Assembly (NCBI GenBank): GCA_007126035.1
Contig: SLCC01000081.1
Span: 1 to 42,373 of the forward strand
DNA from: Gemmatimonadota bacterium
GTDB lineage: Bacteria; Gemmatimonadota; Gemmatimonadetes; Longimicrobiales; RSA9
DNA: 42,373 nucleotides
Direction of reading: 5' to 3'
Below the pieces are notes generated by a model. The model was given only the letters and a program-made list of their open reading frames with translations. It did not search any database and had not been told where the DNA came from. The translations under genes and the position numbers were made by a program. Of the stretch, positions 1 through 7,564 are shown one piece after another; the first letter of the stretch is position 1, and each line of letters opens with the position of its first letter.

Positions 1-1
1 A

Positions 2-193
2 CTAGCGCTCCGTCTCGTGGTCCAGGGCGTCGTGCCCGCTGGTCCGGTCGATCCGGGTCTCCCGGACCCGGCCCTCCGTGTCGATGTGGAACGCGTGGAT
101 GAGCGTCGCCGCCACCAGCCCGCCCCGGAACCAGTTCGAGAAGCCGCTCTTGAACCGGTCGTTGGTGGTCCGGGAGGACGCCCGGTCAGCCTT
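2..193 (-). pseudogene. decayed TonB-like fragment
   Basis: This open minus-strand stretch runs from a stop just inside the Smr gene to a TAG at positions 4-2 and has no ATG, GTG or TTG at its head. It contains NDRFKSGFSNWF followed by a short hydrophobic piece, which resembles the cytoplasmic head of TonB-family proteins as I remember them from Gemmatimonadota. It then passes directly into FHIDTEGRVRETRIDR and TSGHDALDHE, which look like the start of a TonB C-terminal domain. The proline-rich linker and the rest of the C-terminal domain are missing. I read it as an internally deleted, start-less relic. The similarity is by eye only, so the family call is tentative. Confidence 0.35.
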
Positions 194-506
194 TCACCCG
201 CACCAGGTACGCGCCGCCCCCCACGTCCACCGCCCAGTCGGCCACCCGGTGGGCGAGCCAGCCGTTGAGGGCGTCGCGCACCACCTGCTGGAGGACGGGT
301 TGGCCGGCCGAGCCGGCGCCCCGGCCTGTGATCACCCGCACCACCTCACCCGGCGCCGTCACGGCGACCCGGTCCAGGAACATCTCCAGGCGCCGCTCCG
401 CCACGGCGGCCGTGAGGCCGTGGAGGTCTAGTCGGTCCGCCACCACCGCCCCGTGGAGCGTGGCGGGCGTGGACGGCTCTGGTCGGCGGTCGCGGCGTCG
501 TCCCAT
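186..506 (-). CDS. Smr domain protein
   Basis: A 106-residue protein consisting almost entirely of one Smr (small MutS-related) domain. The diagnostic LDLHGL motif lies near residues 27-32, and VRVITGRGAGSAGQPVLQ near 57-75 is the conserved glycine-rich loop preceding the helix that ends in LNGW. Smr domains bind or nick nucleic acid, and stand-alone versions are linked to recombination or to ribosome rescue; which applies here cannot be told. There is no MutS2 core, so this is the stand-alone type. It starts 10 nt after the stop of the upstream coiled-coil protein and is probably cotranscribed with it. The ATG is preceded only by a weak GAAGG. Confidence 0.85.
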   Translation of the reverse strand: MGRRRDRRPEPSTPATLHGAVVADRLDLHGLTAAVAERRLEMFLDRVAVTAPGEVVRVITGRGAGSAGQPVLQQVVRDALNGWLAHRVADWAVDVGGGAYLVRVKG

Positions 507-516
507 GGGCGCGCCT

Positions 517-1023
517 TCAGCCTGCCTGGGCTGAGCTCGGTGGGCTCTGCGCGTCGGGCGCCGGCGGCCGCGGCTGCACCGTCCCGCCGCCGCCAGGCGG
601 CGAGAGCGATTCGACCAGCTCGTTGTGCCGCTCGGTGAGCGCGCGGCACTCGGCCCAGGTATCCTCCAGCGCCTCCGCCCGCTCGTGCCAGGCGGCCACC
701 GCCTCGTTGTGCGCGTCGAAGGCTTCCAGGTACGCCTCGTAATCTTCCGCGGGTACCGTCCGCTCGTCGGACTCGTAGTGCTCCACGATGGCCCGCAGCG
801 AGTCCACCCTGGCCTCGTGGGCCTGGAAGCGGGCCTGCTCTTCCGCGACTTCCACGTTGCACTCCGCCACCGCCTCTCGGAGCTCCGCCAGCTCGACGAG
901 GGCCCGGTCCCGCTCCACGTCGTCCGGCGCCCCGTCGCTCCGCAGCACGTCGCGACCCACCACCATGACCGTCACCAGCACGAGTGCCAGCGCCAGGCCA
1001 CGCAACCATCGGGTCCGGTTCAT
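517..1023 (-). CDS. membrane-anchored coiled-coil protein, unknown function
   Basis: I do not recognise this family. The 168-residue product starts with MNRTRW and a single hydrophobic helix (about residues 6-22, LALALVLVTVMVVG), which should anchor it in the inner membrane. An acidic, Glu/Ala-rich helical region (about 30-140) of likely coiled-coil character follows, and then a proline/glycine-rich tail. Two cysteines lie in the helical part. Two consecutive ATG codons follow GGAGGAGGGG; I chose the second because its spacing from GGAGG is better. It lies just upstream of the Smr gene on the same strand, and the two probably share a transcript. The function is unknown. Confidence 0.6.
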   Translation of the reverse strand: MNRTRWLRGLALALVLVTVMVVGRDVLRSDGAPDDVERDRALVELAELREAVAECNVEVAEEQARFQAHEARVDSLRAIVEHYESDERTVPAEDYEAYLEAFDAHNEAVAAWHERAEALEDTWAECRALTERHNELVESLSPPGGGGTVQPRPPAPDAQSPPSSAQAG

Positions 1024-1130
1024 CATCCCCTCCTCCGTGTCGACCTCGCCCAATATCACAGGACGACCCGGTCGGGGGAACCCGCCGGACCGCTACGGCC
1101 GTCGTCCCGGAGTCGTCGCCCTGGTCGTCC

Positions 1131-1799
1131 TCAAGTCGCCGGCCCGGTCGCTCCGGAGCCGCCGCGACGGGCCACGAGTAGCCCGTCCCGTATGGGGACG
1201 ACGATGGTGGTCCAGCCAGGGTCGGCGGTGATCCGGCGAGTGAGCTCCCGCACGCCTTCAGTGGCGGGGGAGCGATCGGCGTCGTCGAATACCCGCCCGC
1301 GCCAGAGCATGTTGTCCACGATGAGGACGCCGCCAGGGGAGAGCTTGTCCTCGATGACGGTGAGCGAGTCGGGGTAGGCCTCCTTGTCAATGTCGTTGAA
1401 AATGAGGTCGAAGGGACCGTCCGCCTGCCGTAGCGCCGCCACGGCCTCGCCCACCGTGTGTCGCACCAGGTCGTCCAGCCCCAGGGCCGTAAGGTGCCGG
1501 CGACTGCGCCGGGACAGCTCCTCGTCCCACACCACATGGTGCACCTCGCCGCCGCCGTTCTCCCGGACCGCCCGGGCGAACCAGGCGGTGGAATAGCCGA
1601 AGCCCGAGCCCAGCTCGAAGACCCGGCGCGCCCCGGACAGGCGGGCCACCAGGTAGCAGAACTGTCCCGCCGCCGGACCGATGATGGGGAAGCCCGTCTC
1701 CGCCGCGTCCGCCTCCATGGCCGCCAGCTCCGGCGGTCGGGGCGGGACGAGGGATTCCAGGTACGCGCCGAGCTGCTGCAATGGCCGGAGGTCCATCAT
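1131..1799 (-). CDS. SAM-dependent O-methyltransferase (CCoAOMT/COMT type)
   Basis: A 222-residue class I methyltransferase of the family 3 O-methyltransferase group, which transfers methyl from S-adenosylmethionine to hydroxyls of small, often catechol-like acceptors. The SAM-binding motif I is VFELGSGFGYSTAWFA at about residues 60-75. The metal-binding region FDLIFNDIDKEAYPDSL lies at about 129-145, and DNMLWRGRV at about 161-169 is the conserved post-II segment that supplies an Asp-Asn metal ligand pair. The length is normal for the family. The start is the first of two ATGs, with AGGAG seven nt upstream. It is divergent from the next methyltransferase. The substrate is not predictable. 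Confidence 0.85.
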   Translation of the reverse strand: MMDLRPLQQLGAYLESLVPPRPPELAAMEADAAETGFPIIGPAAGQFCYLVARLSGARRVFELGSGFGYSTAWFARAVRENGGGEVHHVVWDEELSRRSRRHLTALGLDDLVRHTVGEAVAALRQADGPFDLIFNDIDKEAYPDSLTVIEDKLSPGGVLIVDNMLWRGRVFDDADRSPATEGVRELTRRITADPGWTTIVVPIRDGLLVARRGGSGATGPAT

Positions 1800-1841
1800 C
1801 CGCTCCTGTCTAAGGTCGTCCGTACAAGATAATGTTCGTTC

Positions 1842-1872
<31 letters not shown>

Positions 1873-1918
1873 GGGCATGCCTCTCGGCTGCTCTGTCCGA
1901 AACGATCCAGGAGACACC

Positions 1919-2821
1919 ATGACAGACGTGGCGACCCTGCTCCGCAGGCCCGAGTTCCCCAGGTCCAACGACTATGATCCGGACTGGGTCATGGAGAACC
2001 AGATGGGGCCCAACGCCCTCTGGCTGATGGAGTGGCTGTCGGAGAGCTTGCCGCTCCGGCCGGGGATGCGGATCCTGGACCTGGGCTGCGGCCGAGCCAT
2101 GAGCAGCATATTCCTGGCCAGGGAGTTCGGCGTGCAAGTGTGGGCTGCCGACCTCTGGATCCACCCGGACCGGAACTGGGATCGGGTGGTGGCGGCGGGC
2201 CAGACGGCTCGTGTCTTTCCTCTGAGGGCCGAGGCTCATGCTCTGCCGTTCGCCCGGGGATTCTTCGACGCCGTCGTCTCCGTGGACGCATACCAGTACT
2301 TCGGCACCGACATACTGTACCTGGACTACCTCAGCCGCTTCGTTGCGAGCGGGGGCGCCATCGGGGTCGTCTGCGTAGGACTCGCTCAGGAGACCGACGG
2401 AGTGCCGGAGCACCTGGCCCGGCCCCAGTCCAACGGCAAGGTCTTCTGGGAGGACAGCTGCTGGAGCTTCAAGACCAGAGACTGGTGGCGGGAGCACTGG
2501 CGGCGCACGGATAGGGTCACCAATGTGCGCGCTGACACGCTCCCCGACGGATGGCGTCATTGGCGAGACTTCGAGCAGGCCGTCGCACTCAGCGGACGCG
2601 GTACATTCCCCTCCGACGCGGAGGCCCTGGACCTCGACTCCGGCCGCTACCTGGCGCTCCACCGCTTGACCGCCCAGCGCACCGCGCTCCACGGCGAGAA
2701 CTACTACGACCCCGCCCTGGACTGCTCTGCGAAGACGCCGGCTCCGCCACTCAACCTCGGACCCCGGACCTCTGACCTGCCCCATAGAAGGTCGGAGGTT
2801 TCTGAGGCGCCGGCCGCATGA
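1919..2821 (+). CDS. class I SAM-dependent methyltransferase
   Basis: A 300-residue Rossmann methyltransferase. Motif I is ILDLGCGRAMSSIFLAREFG at about residues 53-72, followed by the acidic residue in VWAADLW that ends strand beta 2. PFARGFFDAVVSVDAYQYFG at about 115-134 corresponds to motifs II-III, and GGAIGVVCVG is motif III. The fold resembles cyclopropane-synthase and ubiquinone-type methyltransferases, but the acceptor is unknown. The start at ATG 1919 is chosen because GGAGA precedes it at good spacing. The last 30 or so residues (Pro/Arg-rich) overlap a hairpin at 2768-2799 and look like read-through into noncoding sequence, so the domain proper ends earlier. Confidence 0.8.
   Translation: MTDVATLLRRPEFPRSNDYDPDWVMENQMGPNALWLMEWLSESLPLRPGMRILDLGCGRAMSSIFLAREFGVQVWAADLWIHPDRNWDRVVAAGQTARVFPLRAEAHALPFARGFFDAVVSVDAYQYFGTDILYLDYLSRFVASGGAIGVVCVGLAQETDGVPEHLARPQSNGKVFWEDSCWSFKTRDWWREHWRRTDRVTNVRADTLPDGWRHWRDFEQAVALSGRGTFPSDAEALDLDSGRYLALHRLTAQRTALHGENYYDPALDCSAKTPAPPLNLGPRTSDLPHRRSEVSEAPAA
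2768..2799. other. imperfect inverted repeat at methyltransferase 3' end
   Basis: ACCTCTGACCT pairs with AGGTCGGAGGT across a 10-nt loop: two 5-bp blocks with one central mismatch. It lies inside the last codons of the methyltransferase and could serve as its transcription terminator, although no T-run follows. The 28-bp dispersed repeat begins 10 nt further on. Confidence 0.5.
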
Positions 2822-2837
2822 AGAAATGGGGAAACTC
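2810..2837 (+). repeat. 28-bp direct repeat, copy 1 (antitoxin-like gene start)
   Basis: This 28-bp sequence is identical to 33452-33479, in the same orientation and 30.6 kb away. It contains ATGAAGAAATGGGGAAACTC, which reads MKKWGNS, the typical opening of AbrB/MazE-type antitoxins. Here the frame continues as FCLRLRR and stops at 2931, giving only 37 residues with no further antitoxin similarity. I read it as the head of a decayed antitoxin gene or as a small mobile repeat; the sequence does not decide. Confidence 0.6.
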
Positions 2838-2850
2838 GTTCTGCCTCCGC

Positions 2851-2880
2851 TTGCGGCGGTGTCCCGGCGATGGTTATGAT
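2851..2880 (+). promoter_or_regulatory. candidate sigma70-type promoter for yhbY
   Basis: TTGCGG (2851-2856) and TATGAT (2875-2880) are separated by 18 bp and lie 48 nt before the yhbY ATG. The -10 differs from TATAAT at one position. This is the best promoter-like pair I found in the window; it is a prediction only. Confidence 0.45.
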
Positions 2881-2927
2881 GCGTGCGGCCTTCAAACATC
2901 CAGCAACGGTGCGGTTTTCTGCTCGTT

Positions 2928-3227
2928 ATGAACCTTTCTTCCAAGCAGCGGGCGTATCTTCGGTCCCTGGCTCATTCACTCAAGCCTGTGGCGCAGGTCG
3001 GGGCGGAAGGGGTGACCGACGGGCTGGTGGAGTCGGTGCGTGAGGCGCTGAACACGCGTGAGTTGTTGAAGGTCAAGGTTCCGGAGAGTGCTCCCGAGGA
3101 TGCCCGGGGCGTGGCGGACGAGCTGGTCCGCCGGCTCCCGGGCGCCCACGTCGCTCAGGTGATCGGCCGTACGATCGTGCTGTACCGGCCGTTTCCGGAC
3201 GAGCCGGGGATCCGCCTCCCGTCGTAG
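2928..3227 (+). CDS. yhbY: YhbY family ribosome-associated RNA-binding protein
   Basis: A 99-residue CRM (CRS1-YhbY) domain protein. LSSKQRAYLRSLAH at the N-terminus, then VAQVGAEGVTDGLVESV, the block ELLKVKV and a final QVIGRTIVLYRP strand are the standard order of this fold; GxxG-type glycines form the RNA-contacting loop. In E. coli the protein associates with pre-50S subunits. An upstream in-frame GTG at 2883 is open, but ATG 2928 gives the usual N-terminus. The gene stands alone, with a promoter-like pair upstream, and converges on the peptidase gene beyond. Confidence 0.9.
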   Translation: MNLSSKQRAYLRSLAHSLKPVAQVGAEGVTDGLVESVREALNTRELLKVKVPESAPEDARGVADELVRRLPGAHVAQVIGRTIVLYRPFPDEPGIRLPS

Positions 3228-3288
3228 CCTGCCCACATCGAAGTCCTCTGCGGTGCCCCCGGCGCGGCGGATCCCTGGCCTCTGGTCG

Positions 3289-5925
3289 TCACCTGTTCTG
3301 CTGCCGCTCCACCTGGAGCTGGGTGATGTCCGCGCTCCAGTTGCTGTCACCCAGGAGGTGGTTGACGAAGTACTCGGCCCGGAGCCAGAACCAGTAGTCG
3401 CTCATGTTGCCGAAGCCATGGCGCTGGCCGGGGAAGATGAAGAAGTCGAAGCGCTTGTTGGCGCGGATCAGTGCTTCGGCCATGCGCAGCGTGCCGGCCA
3501 TGTGGACATTGTTGTCCACGTCACCGGTGGTGAGGAGCAGCCGGCCCTTGAGGTTCCTTGCCAGCGACGAGTTCCGGTCGATGGAGTACTCGAAGGTGAC
3601 GCTCCCGTCCTCCTCGTCGACCACTTCCTTGACGCCGTGGTGCGTCTCGGACCACCAGCGGTTGTAGATGTCGTTGTCGTGGTTGCCGGCGGATGAGACG
3701 GCCACGTGGAAGAAGTCCGGGTAGACGAGCATGGCGGCGGTGGACATGAAGCCACCACCGGAGTGCCCGTAGATCCCGACGCGCCCGATGTCGACGAAGG
3801 GGTGGCGGTCGGCGAGCTGCTCGATGGCCACCTTCTTGTCGGCCAGCCCATAGTCCCGGAGGTTGCCGTACCCGTAGGTGTGGTACCACTTGGACCGTGA
3901 CGGGTGGCCGCCCCTGTTGCCCACGGTGATGACGACGAACCCGAACTGTGCCAGCGCCGTCTCGAACCGGTTCGTCGAGAAGGACTTGGACACGGCCTCC
4001 GTCTGCGGCCCCGGGTACACGTAGGCGATGATCGGGTAGCGCTTCGACGGGTCGAAGTCGAAGGGCAGGTACATCACGCCGTACAGGTCCGTGATGCCGT
4101 CGTCGGCTTTGACCGTGAACGGTTGGGGCATCTGCCAGCCGGCGTCGGCGAGGCGGGAGAAGTCGGCGGTCTCGAGCTCCAGGATCTCGCGGCCGTTGGC
4201 GTCTTGGAGCGTTGCCCTGGGCGCGGTGTCGACACGGGAGAAGTTGTTGACGAAGAACCGGGTCGACTCGCTGAGCGAGGTACGGTGGTCGTAGTTGCCC
4301 GGGTTGAGGAGCCGCAGTCCCGAGCCGTCCACGCGGACGCGGTAGAGGTGCTCGTAGTACGGGTCCTTGTTCTCCTCACGGCCGGCGGCGACGAAGAACA
4401 CCTCGCTGCCCCGGTCGTCGACGCCGGTAATGCTCCGCACGGAGAAGGGCCCCTCGGTGAGGCGGTTCTTGAGCGTTCCATCGGCGCCGTAGCGGTAGAT
4501 GTGGCCCCAGCCGTCGCGTTCCGACCACCAGAGGATGTCTCCGTTGGGCAGCCGTTCCGGGGTGCGGGTGCTCAAGTGGGTGTTGAGCCGGTCCTCGATG
4601 AGGACGCGGGCCCTGCCGGTGGCGGCGTCTGCCACCATCAGGTCCGCCCGGTGCCGGTCACGGCTGAGGCGGACGTAGTGGAGCTCGTTCGAGCCGGGCG
4701 CCAGCCAGAGGGCTCGCCGGGGCTCGGTGGAGTCGGGATAGCGGAACTGGCGGGCGCTGGAGATGCTCAGGCTCTGGTCCTGCCATGGTGACGTCTCCTC
4801 GACCTTCACGGCGCTGCGGCTGGCCAGGTCGTAGATCCAGATCTCCTGCTGGGTGACGTCCTCCTCGCCCGGCATGTCGTACGGGTAGCTCTCGAGCTCG
4901 GGACGCTTGTTGCGCACGTGGTGGATGACCCACAGGTGCTCGACCTCCCGCTGGTCGGAACGCACCAGGGCGAAGCGGCGGGAGTCGTCGGCCCAGACTA
5001 TTGGTGCCCGCTTGCGCTCGTCGGCTTTCTCCGCCCGCTCCTTGTCCGTCCTGCCGCGCTCGAAGGGCGTGTAGCCGTAGAACTCCTCGCCGTCGTCGGT
5101 GAGCTGGATCTCCTCGACCTCGACCTCGTCCTCCGCCTCCTGCGCCTCGTCGCCGGTCTTGCCGCGGCGGGCGTCCAGGATCCGGGCGTAATCCTCGCCC
5201 GACATCATGTGGAGGTTGTGGTCCCTGACGAAGACCACGGTCTGGCCGTCCGGTGAGACGTTGGCCCAGCCCGGGTGGACGTCGGGTGCCTCGTAGTCGT
5301 GGAGCTCACGGAGGACCTGGCGGTCCACGTCGTACTCGAAGTAGTGGATCTTCTTGCGCGGGGTCCGGCGCCGCTGGGGCCTCCGCTCCTGCTGGTCCTG
5401 CTCCTCCTCGCGCTCGACCTCTTCCTTCGGCTCCGGCTCCTCGTCCCTCGAGGACTGGACCTCGAACTGGAGGACGGACGGGGAGACGAACCGGATCCGG
5501 CGGATGGGCAGGTTCTGGGCGTCCCACGGGTCCCTGGTGATCCGGGTCAGCTCCGCGGCGATCCGGTCGCGGTCGAAGATCTGGCGCTTCGTGCGCCGGG
5601 TGGGGTCGACTATGTAATAGAACTTCCCGTCCGACGTCTCCCACTCGTACCAGAACCTCTCGCCGCCCTCGATCCAGCGAGGATTGACGGTGGTGCTGTG
5701 TATGAGCTTGTTGATGCGGTACGGGGCCCACCGGGAGGCCAGGTTGTAGTTGGCCGAGCCCTCGCCGCCCACCAGCAGCTGGTTGTCGGAGGCAGCGGGC
5801 ACCATACCCGGGGCCTGGGCGATCGTGGCCGTGGCGCCGAAACCTGCCAGCGCGGCCAGAGCTATCAACAGCGCCGCTGCCGGTGGTGCCGGGCGGCGGG
5901 TACTAGTGCGACGTCGCACGATCAT
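3289..5925 (-). CDS. exported S9 family prolyl oligopeptidase (DPP IV-like)
   Basis: An 878-residue secreted serine peptidase. Residues 1-36 form a signal peptide (Arg-rich start, hydrophobic core, AQA end). About 80-570 is the DPP IV N-terminal beta-propeller. It is interrupted near 190 by a highly charged Glu/Arg insert (EEPEPKEEVEREEEQDQQE), which is probably a disordered loop. The alpha/beta-hydrolase domain follows, with nucleophile GHSGGG near residue 720, the acid in TTGDVDNN near 803 and the histidine in GQRHGFG near 835. Family members release dipeptides from peptide N-termini, often after proline. The start at ATG 5925 follows GGAGAG and gives the signal peptide; the open frame further upstream is not supported. 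It is monocistronic and divergent from glutamate dehydrogenase. Confidence 0.92.
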   Translation of the reverse strand: MIVRRRTSTRRPAPPAAALLIALAALAGFGATATIAQAPGMVPAASDNQLLVGGEGSANYNLASRWAPYRINKLIHSTTVNPRWIEGGERFWYEWETSDGKFYYIVDPTRRTKRQIFDRDRIAAELTRITRDPWDAQNLPIRRIRFVSPSVLQFEVQSSRDEEPEPKEEVEREEEQDQQERRPQRRRTPRKKIHYFEYDVDRQVLRELHDYEAPDVHPGWANVSPDGQTVVFVRDHNLHMMSGEDYARILDARRGKTGDEAQEAEDEVEVEEIQLTDDGEEFYGYTPFERGRTDKERAEKADERKRAPIVWADDSRRFALVRSDQREVEHLWVIHHVRNKRPELESYPYDMPGEEDVTQQEIWIYDLASRSAVKVEETSPWQDQSLSISSARQFRYPDSTEPRRALWLAPGSNELHYVRLSRDRHRADLMVADAATGRARVLIEDRLNTHLSTRTPERLPNGDILWWSERDGWGHIYRYGADGTLKNRLTEGPFSVRSITGVDDRGSEVFFVAAGREENKDPYYEHLYRVRVDGSGLRLLNPGNYDHRTSLSESTRFFVNNFSRVDTAPRATLQDANGREILELETADFSRLADAGWQMPQPFTVKADDGITDLYGVMYLPFDFDPSKRYPIIAYVYPGPQTEAVSKSFSTNRFETALAQFGFVVITVGNRGGHPSRSKWYHTYGYGNLRDYGLADKKVAIEQLADRHPFVDIGRVGIYGHSGGGFMSTAAMLVYPDFFHVAVSSAGNHDNDIYNRWWSETHHGVKEVVDEEDGSVTFEYSIDRNSSLARNLKGRLLLTTGDVDNNVHMAGTLRMAEALIRANKRFDFFIFPGQRHGFGNMSDYWFWLRAEYFVNHLLGDSNWSADITQLQVERQQNR

Positions 5926-6200
5926 GATCTCTCCACTGGTCACAGTACGCGAGACTACGTTACACCTGACGCGTAGCCCTTCCTTTTCGTTGTGTCGGGT
6001 CAGCGCGTACAGCGCCCGCTCCGGAAGATAGGGGGGAATACCCGGCAGGGATTGCGGTAAAGCCCGATAGCAACAGGTGTGGTGGTGGTCCACTTTCACC
6101 GCGCGCGGGTGGATGCCGGCTTCCTGGCGGCCGCCTCGTGCCGGGGAGGGGTGGTTGTGAGCGACGACGCCAACGGGTGCCGAAAATACCAGTTAACGAT

Positions 6201-7487
6201 ATGACGAAGAGGGCGTACAACTCGTTCGAGATGGCGCAGTCCCAGTTCGACCGGATAGCCGACAAGCTGGACCTGGAGCGGGGGGCGCGGGAGCTGCTGC
6301 GTGATCCCGTCCGCGAGTACAGCTTCGCGGTGCCGGTACACATGGATGACGGGTCGGTGCGGGTGTTCCGCGGCTACCGGGTCCAGCACAACGACGCGCG
6401 TGGTCCCAGCAAGGGCGGGATCAGGTTCCACCCCCACGAGACGATGGACGGGGTCAGGGCCCTGGCCATGTGGATGTCGTGGAAGTGCGCCGTGGTGGAC
6501 ATCCCCCTGGGTGGTGGCAAGGGTGGGGTAGTCTGTGACCCCCACGACCTGAGCATGCGGGAGCAAGAGCAGGTGGCTCGTAACTACGTGCGGCAGATCC
6601 CCCGTGAGATGGGTCCGGTGCGGGACGTGCCGGCGCCGGACGTGATGACGAGCCCGCAGCACATGCTGTGGATGCTGGACGAGTTCGAGACCATCCACGG
6701 CCAGAAGCTCCCCGGTTTCATCACCGGCAAGCCGGTGGGGATGGGTGGCTCGCTGGGCCGGAAGGAGGCCACGGGTTACGGCGTGGTCTACACGATCCGC
6801 GAGGCGCTGAAGCAGTTGGGCATCCCGGCGGACCAGACCACGGCCTCGGTGCAGGGCTTCGGGAACGTGGCCCAGTACGCGATCCAGCTCTACACGGACC
6901 TGGGCGGCGCGGTAACCTGCGTCTCCTGCTGGCACCAGAAGGACCAGGTCAGCTACGCCTTCCGGCGCAAGGAGGGCGTGCACCTGGGCGAGCTCCAGGG
7001 CATCACGGACCGGTACGGCGGGATCGACAAGGAGAAGGCGCAGGGGCTGGGTTACGAAGTGCTGCCGGGCGACGCGTGGCTGGAGCAGGAGGTGGACATT
7101 CTGATCCCCGCGGCGCTGGAGAACCAGATCAACGCCGAGACCGTCCAGCGCATCCCCGAGACGGTCAAGATCGTTGCCGAGGGCGCCAACGGCCCCACCA
7201 GCCCGGAAGGTGACCGCGCCCTCCACGAGCGCGGGGTCTTCATGATCCCCGACCTGCTGTGCAACGCTGGCGGCGTGACCACCAGTTATTTCGAGCAGGT
7301 CCAGTGCAACATCAATTACTTCTGGGAGCTGGAAGACGTGCTGAACCGGCTCGATACGAAGATGACCTCCGCATTCGCCGCCGTGAGCGATGTGGCGGCC
7401 AAGCAGGACCTGTACATGCGGGACGCGGCGTACATGATCGGCGTGGACCGGGTGGCCCAGGCCTGTCGTGAGCGCGGCTGGATCTGA
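6201..7487 (+). CDS. gdhA: glutamate dehydrogenase (Glu/Leu/Phe/Val family)
   Basis: A 428-residue oxidoreductase interconverting glutamate and 2-oxoglutarate plus ammonia. The dimerisation domain carries GPSKGGIRFHP (about 71-81) and the active-site segment KCAVVDIPLGGGKGG (about 95-109) with its catalytic lysine. PAPDVMTSPQHMLWMLDEFE is the conserved block with the catalytic aspartate. GGSLGRKEATGYG begins the Rossmann domain, and VQGFGNVAQYA is its nucleotide-binding glycine loop. The length matches NAD-type hexameric enzymes; cofactor choice cannot be called from sequence alone. No good Shine-Dalgarno precedes ATG 6201, but this start fits the family N-terminus. The 275-bp gap from the upstream peptidase gene shows no other feature. 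A GC-rich hairpin follows the stop. It probably catabolises glutamate released by the exported peptidases. Confidence 0.92.
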   Translation: MTKRAYNSFEMAQSQFDRIADKLDLERGARELLRDPVREYSFAVPVHMDDGSVRVFRGYRVQHNDARGPSKGGIRFHPHETMDGVRALAMWMSWKCAVVDIPLGGGKGGVVCDPHDLSMREQEQVARNYVRQIPREMGPVRDVPAPDVMTSPQHMLWMLDEFETIHGQKLPGFITGKPVGMGGSLGRKEATGYGVVYTIREALKQLGIPADQTTASVQGFGNVAQYAIQLYTDLGGAVTCVSCWHQKDQVSYAFRRKEGVHLGELQGITDRYGGIDKEKAQGLGYEVLPGDAWLEQEVDILIPAALENQINAETVQRIPETVKIVAEGANGPTSPEGDRALHERGVFMIPDLLCNAGGVTTSYFEQVQCNINYFWELEDVLNRLDTKMTSAFAAVSDVAAKQDLYMRDAAYMIGVDRVAQACRERGWI

Positions 7488-7496
7488 CCTGCTGTG

Positions 7497-7527
7497 GCCG
7501 GGCCCCGCCAGTGTGCGGGGCCCCGGC
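7497..7527 (+). terminator. GC-rich hairpin after glutamate dehydrogenase
   Basis: GGGCCCCGC pairs perfectly with GCGGGGCCC around a 6-nt loop, and three further pairs (GCC/GGC) form across a one-base bulge. It starts 10 nt after the stop. No T-run follows, so it is either a U-less terminator or a 3' stabiliser. Confidence 0.6.
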
Positions 7528-7564
7528 ACCAGCGTAACGGTGTGGTGGGTATGAGGTGGTGGGT

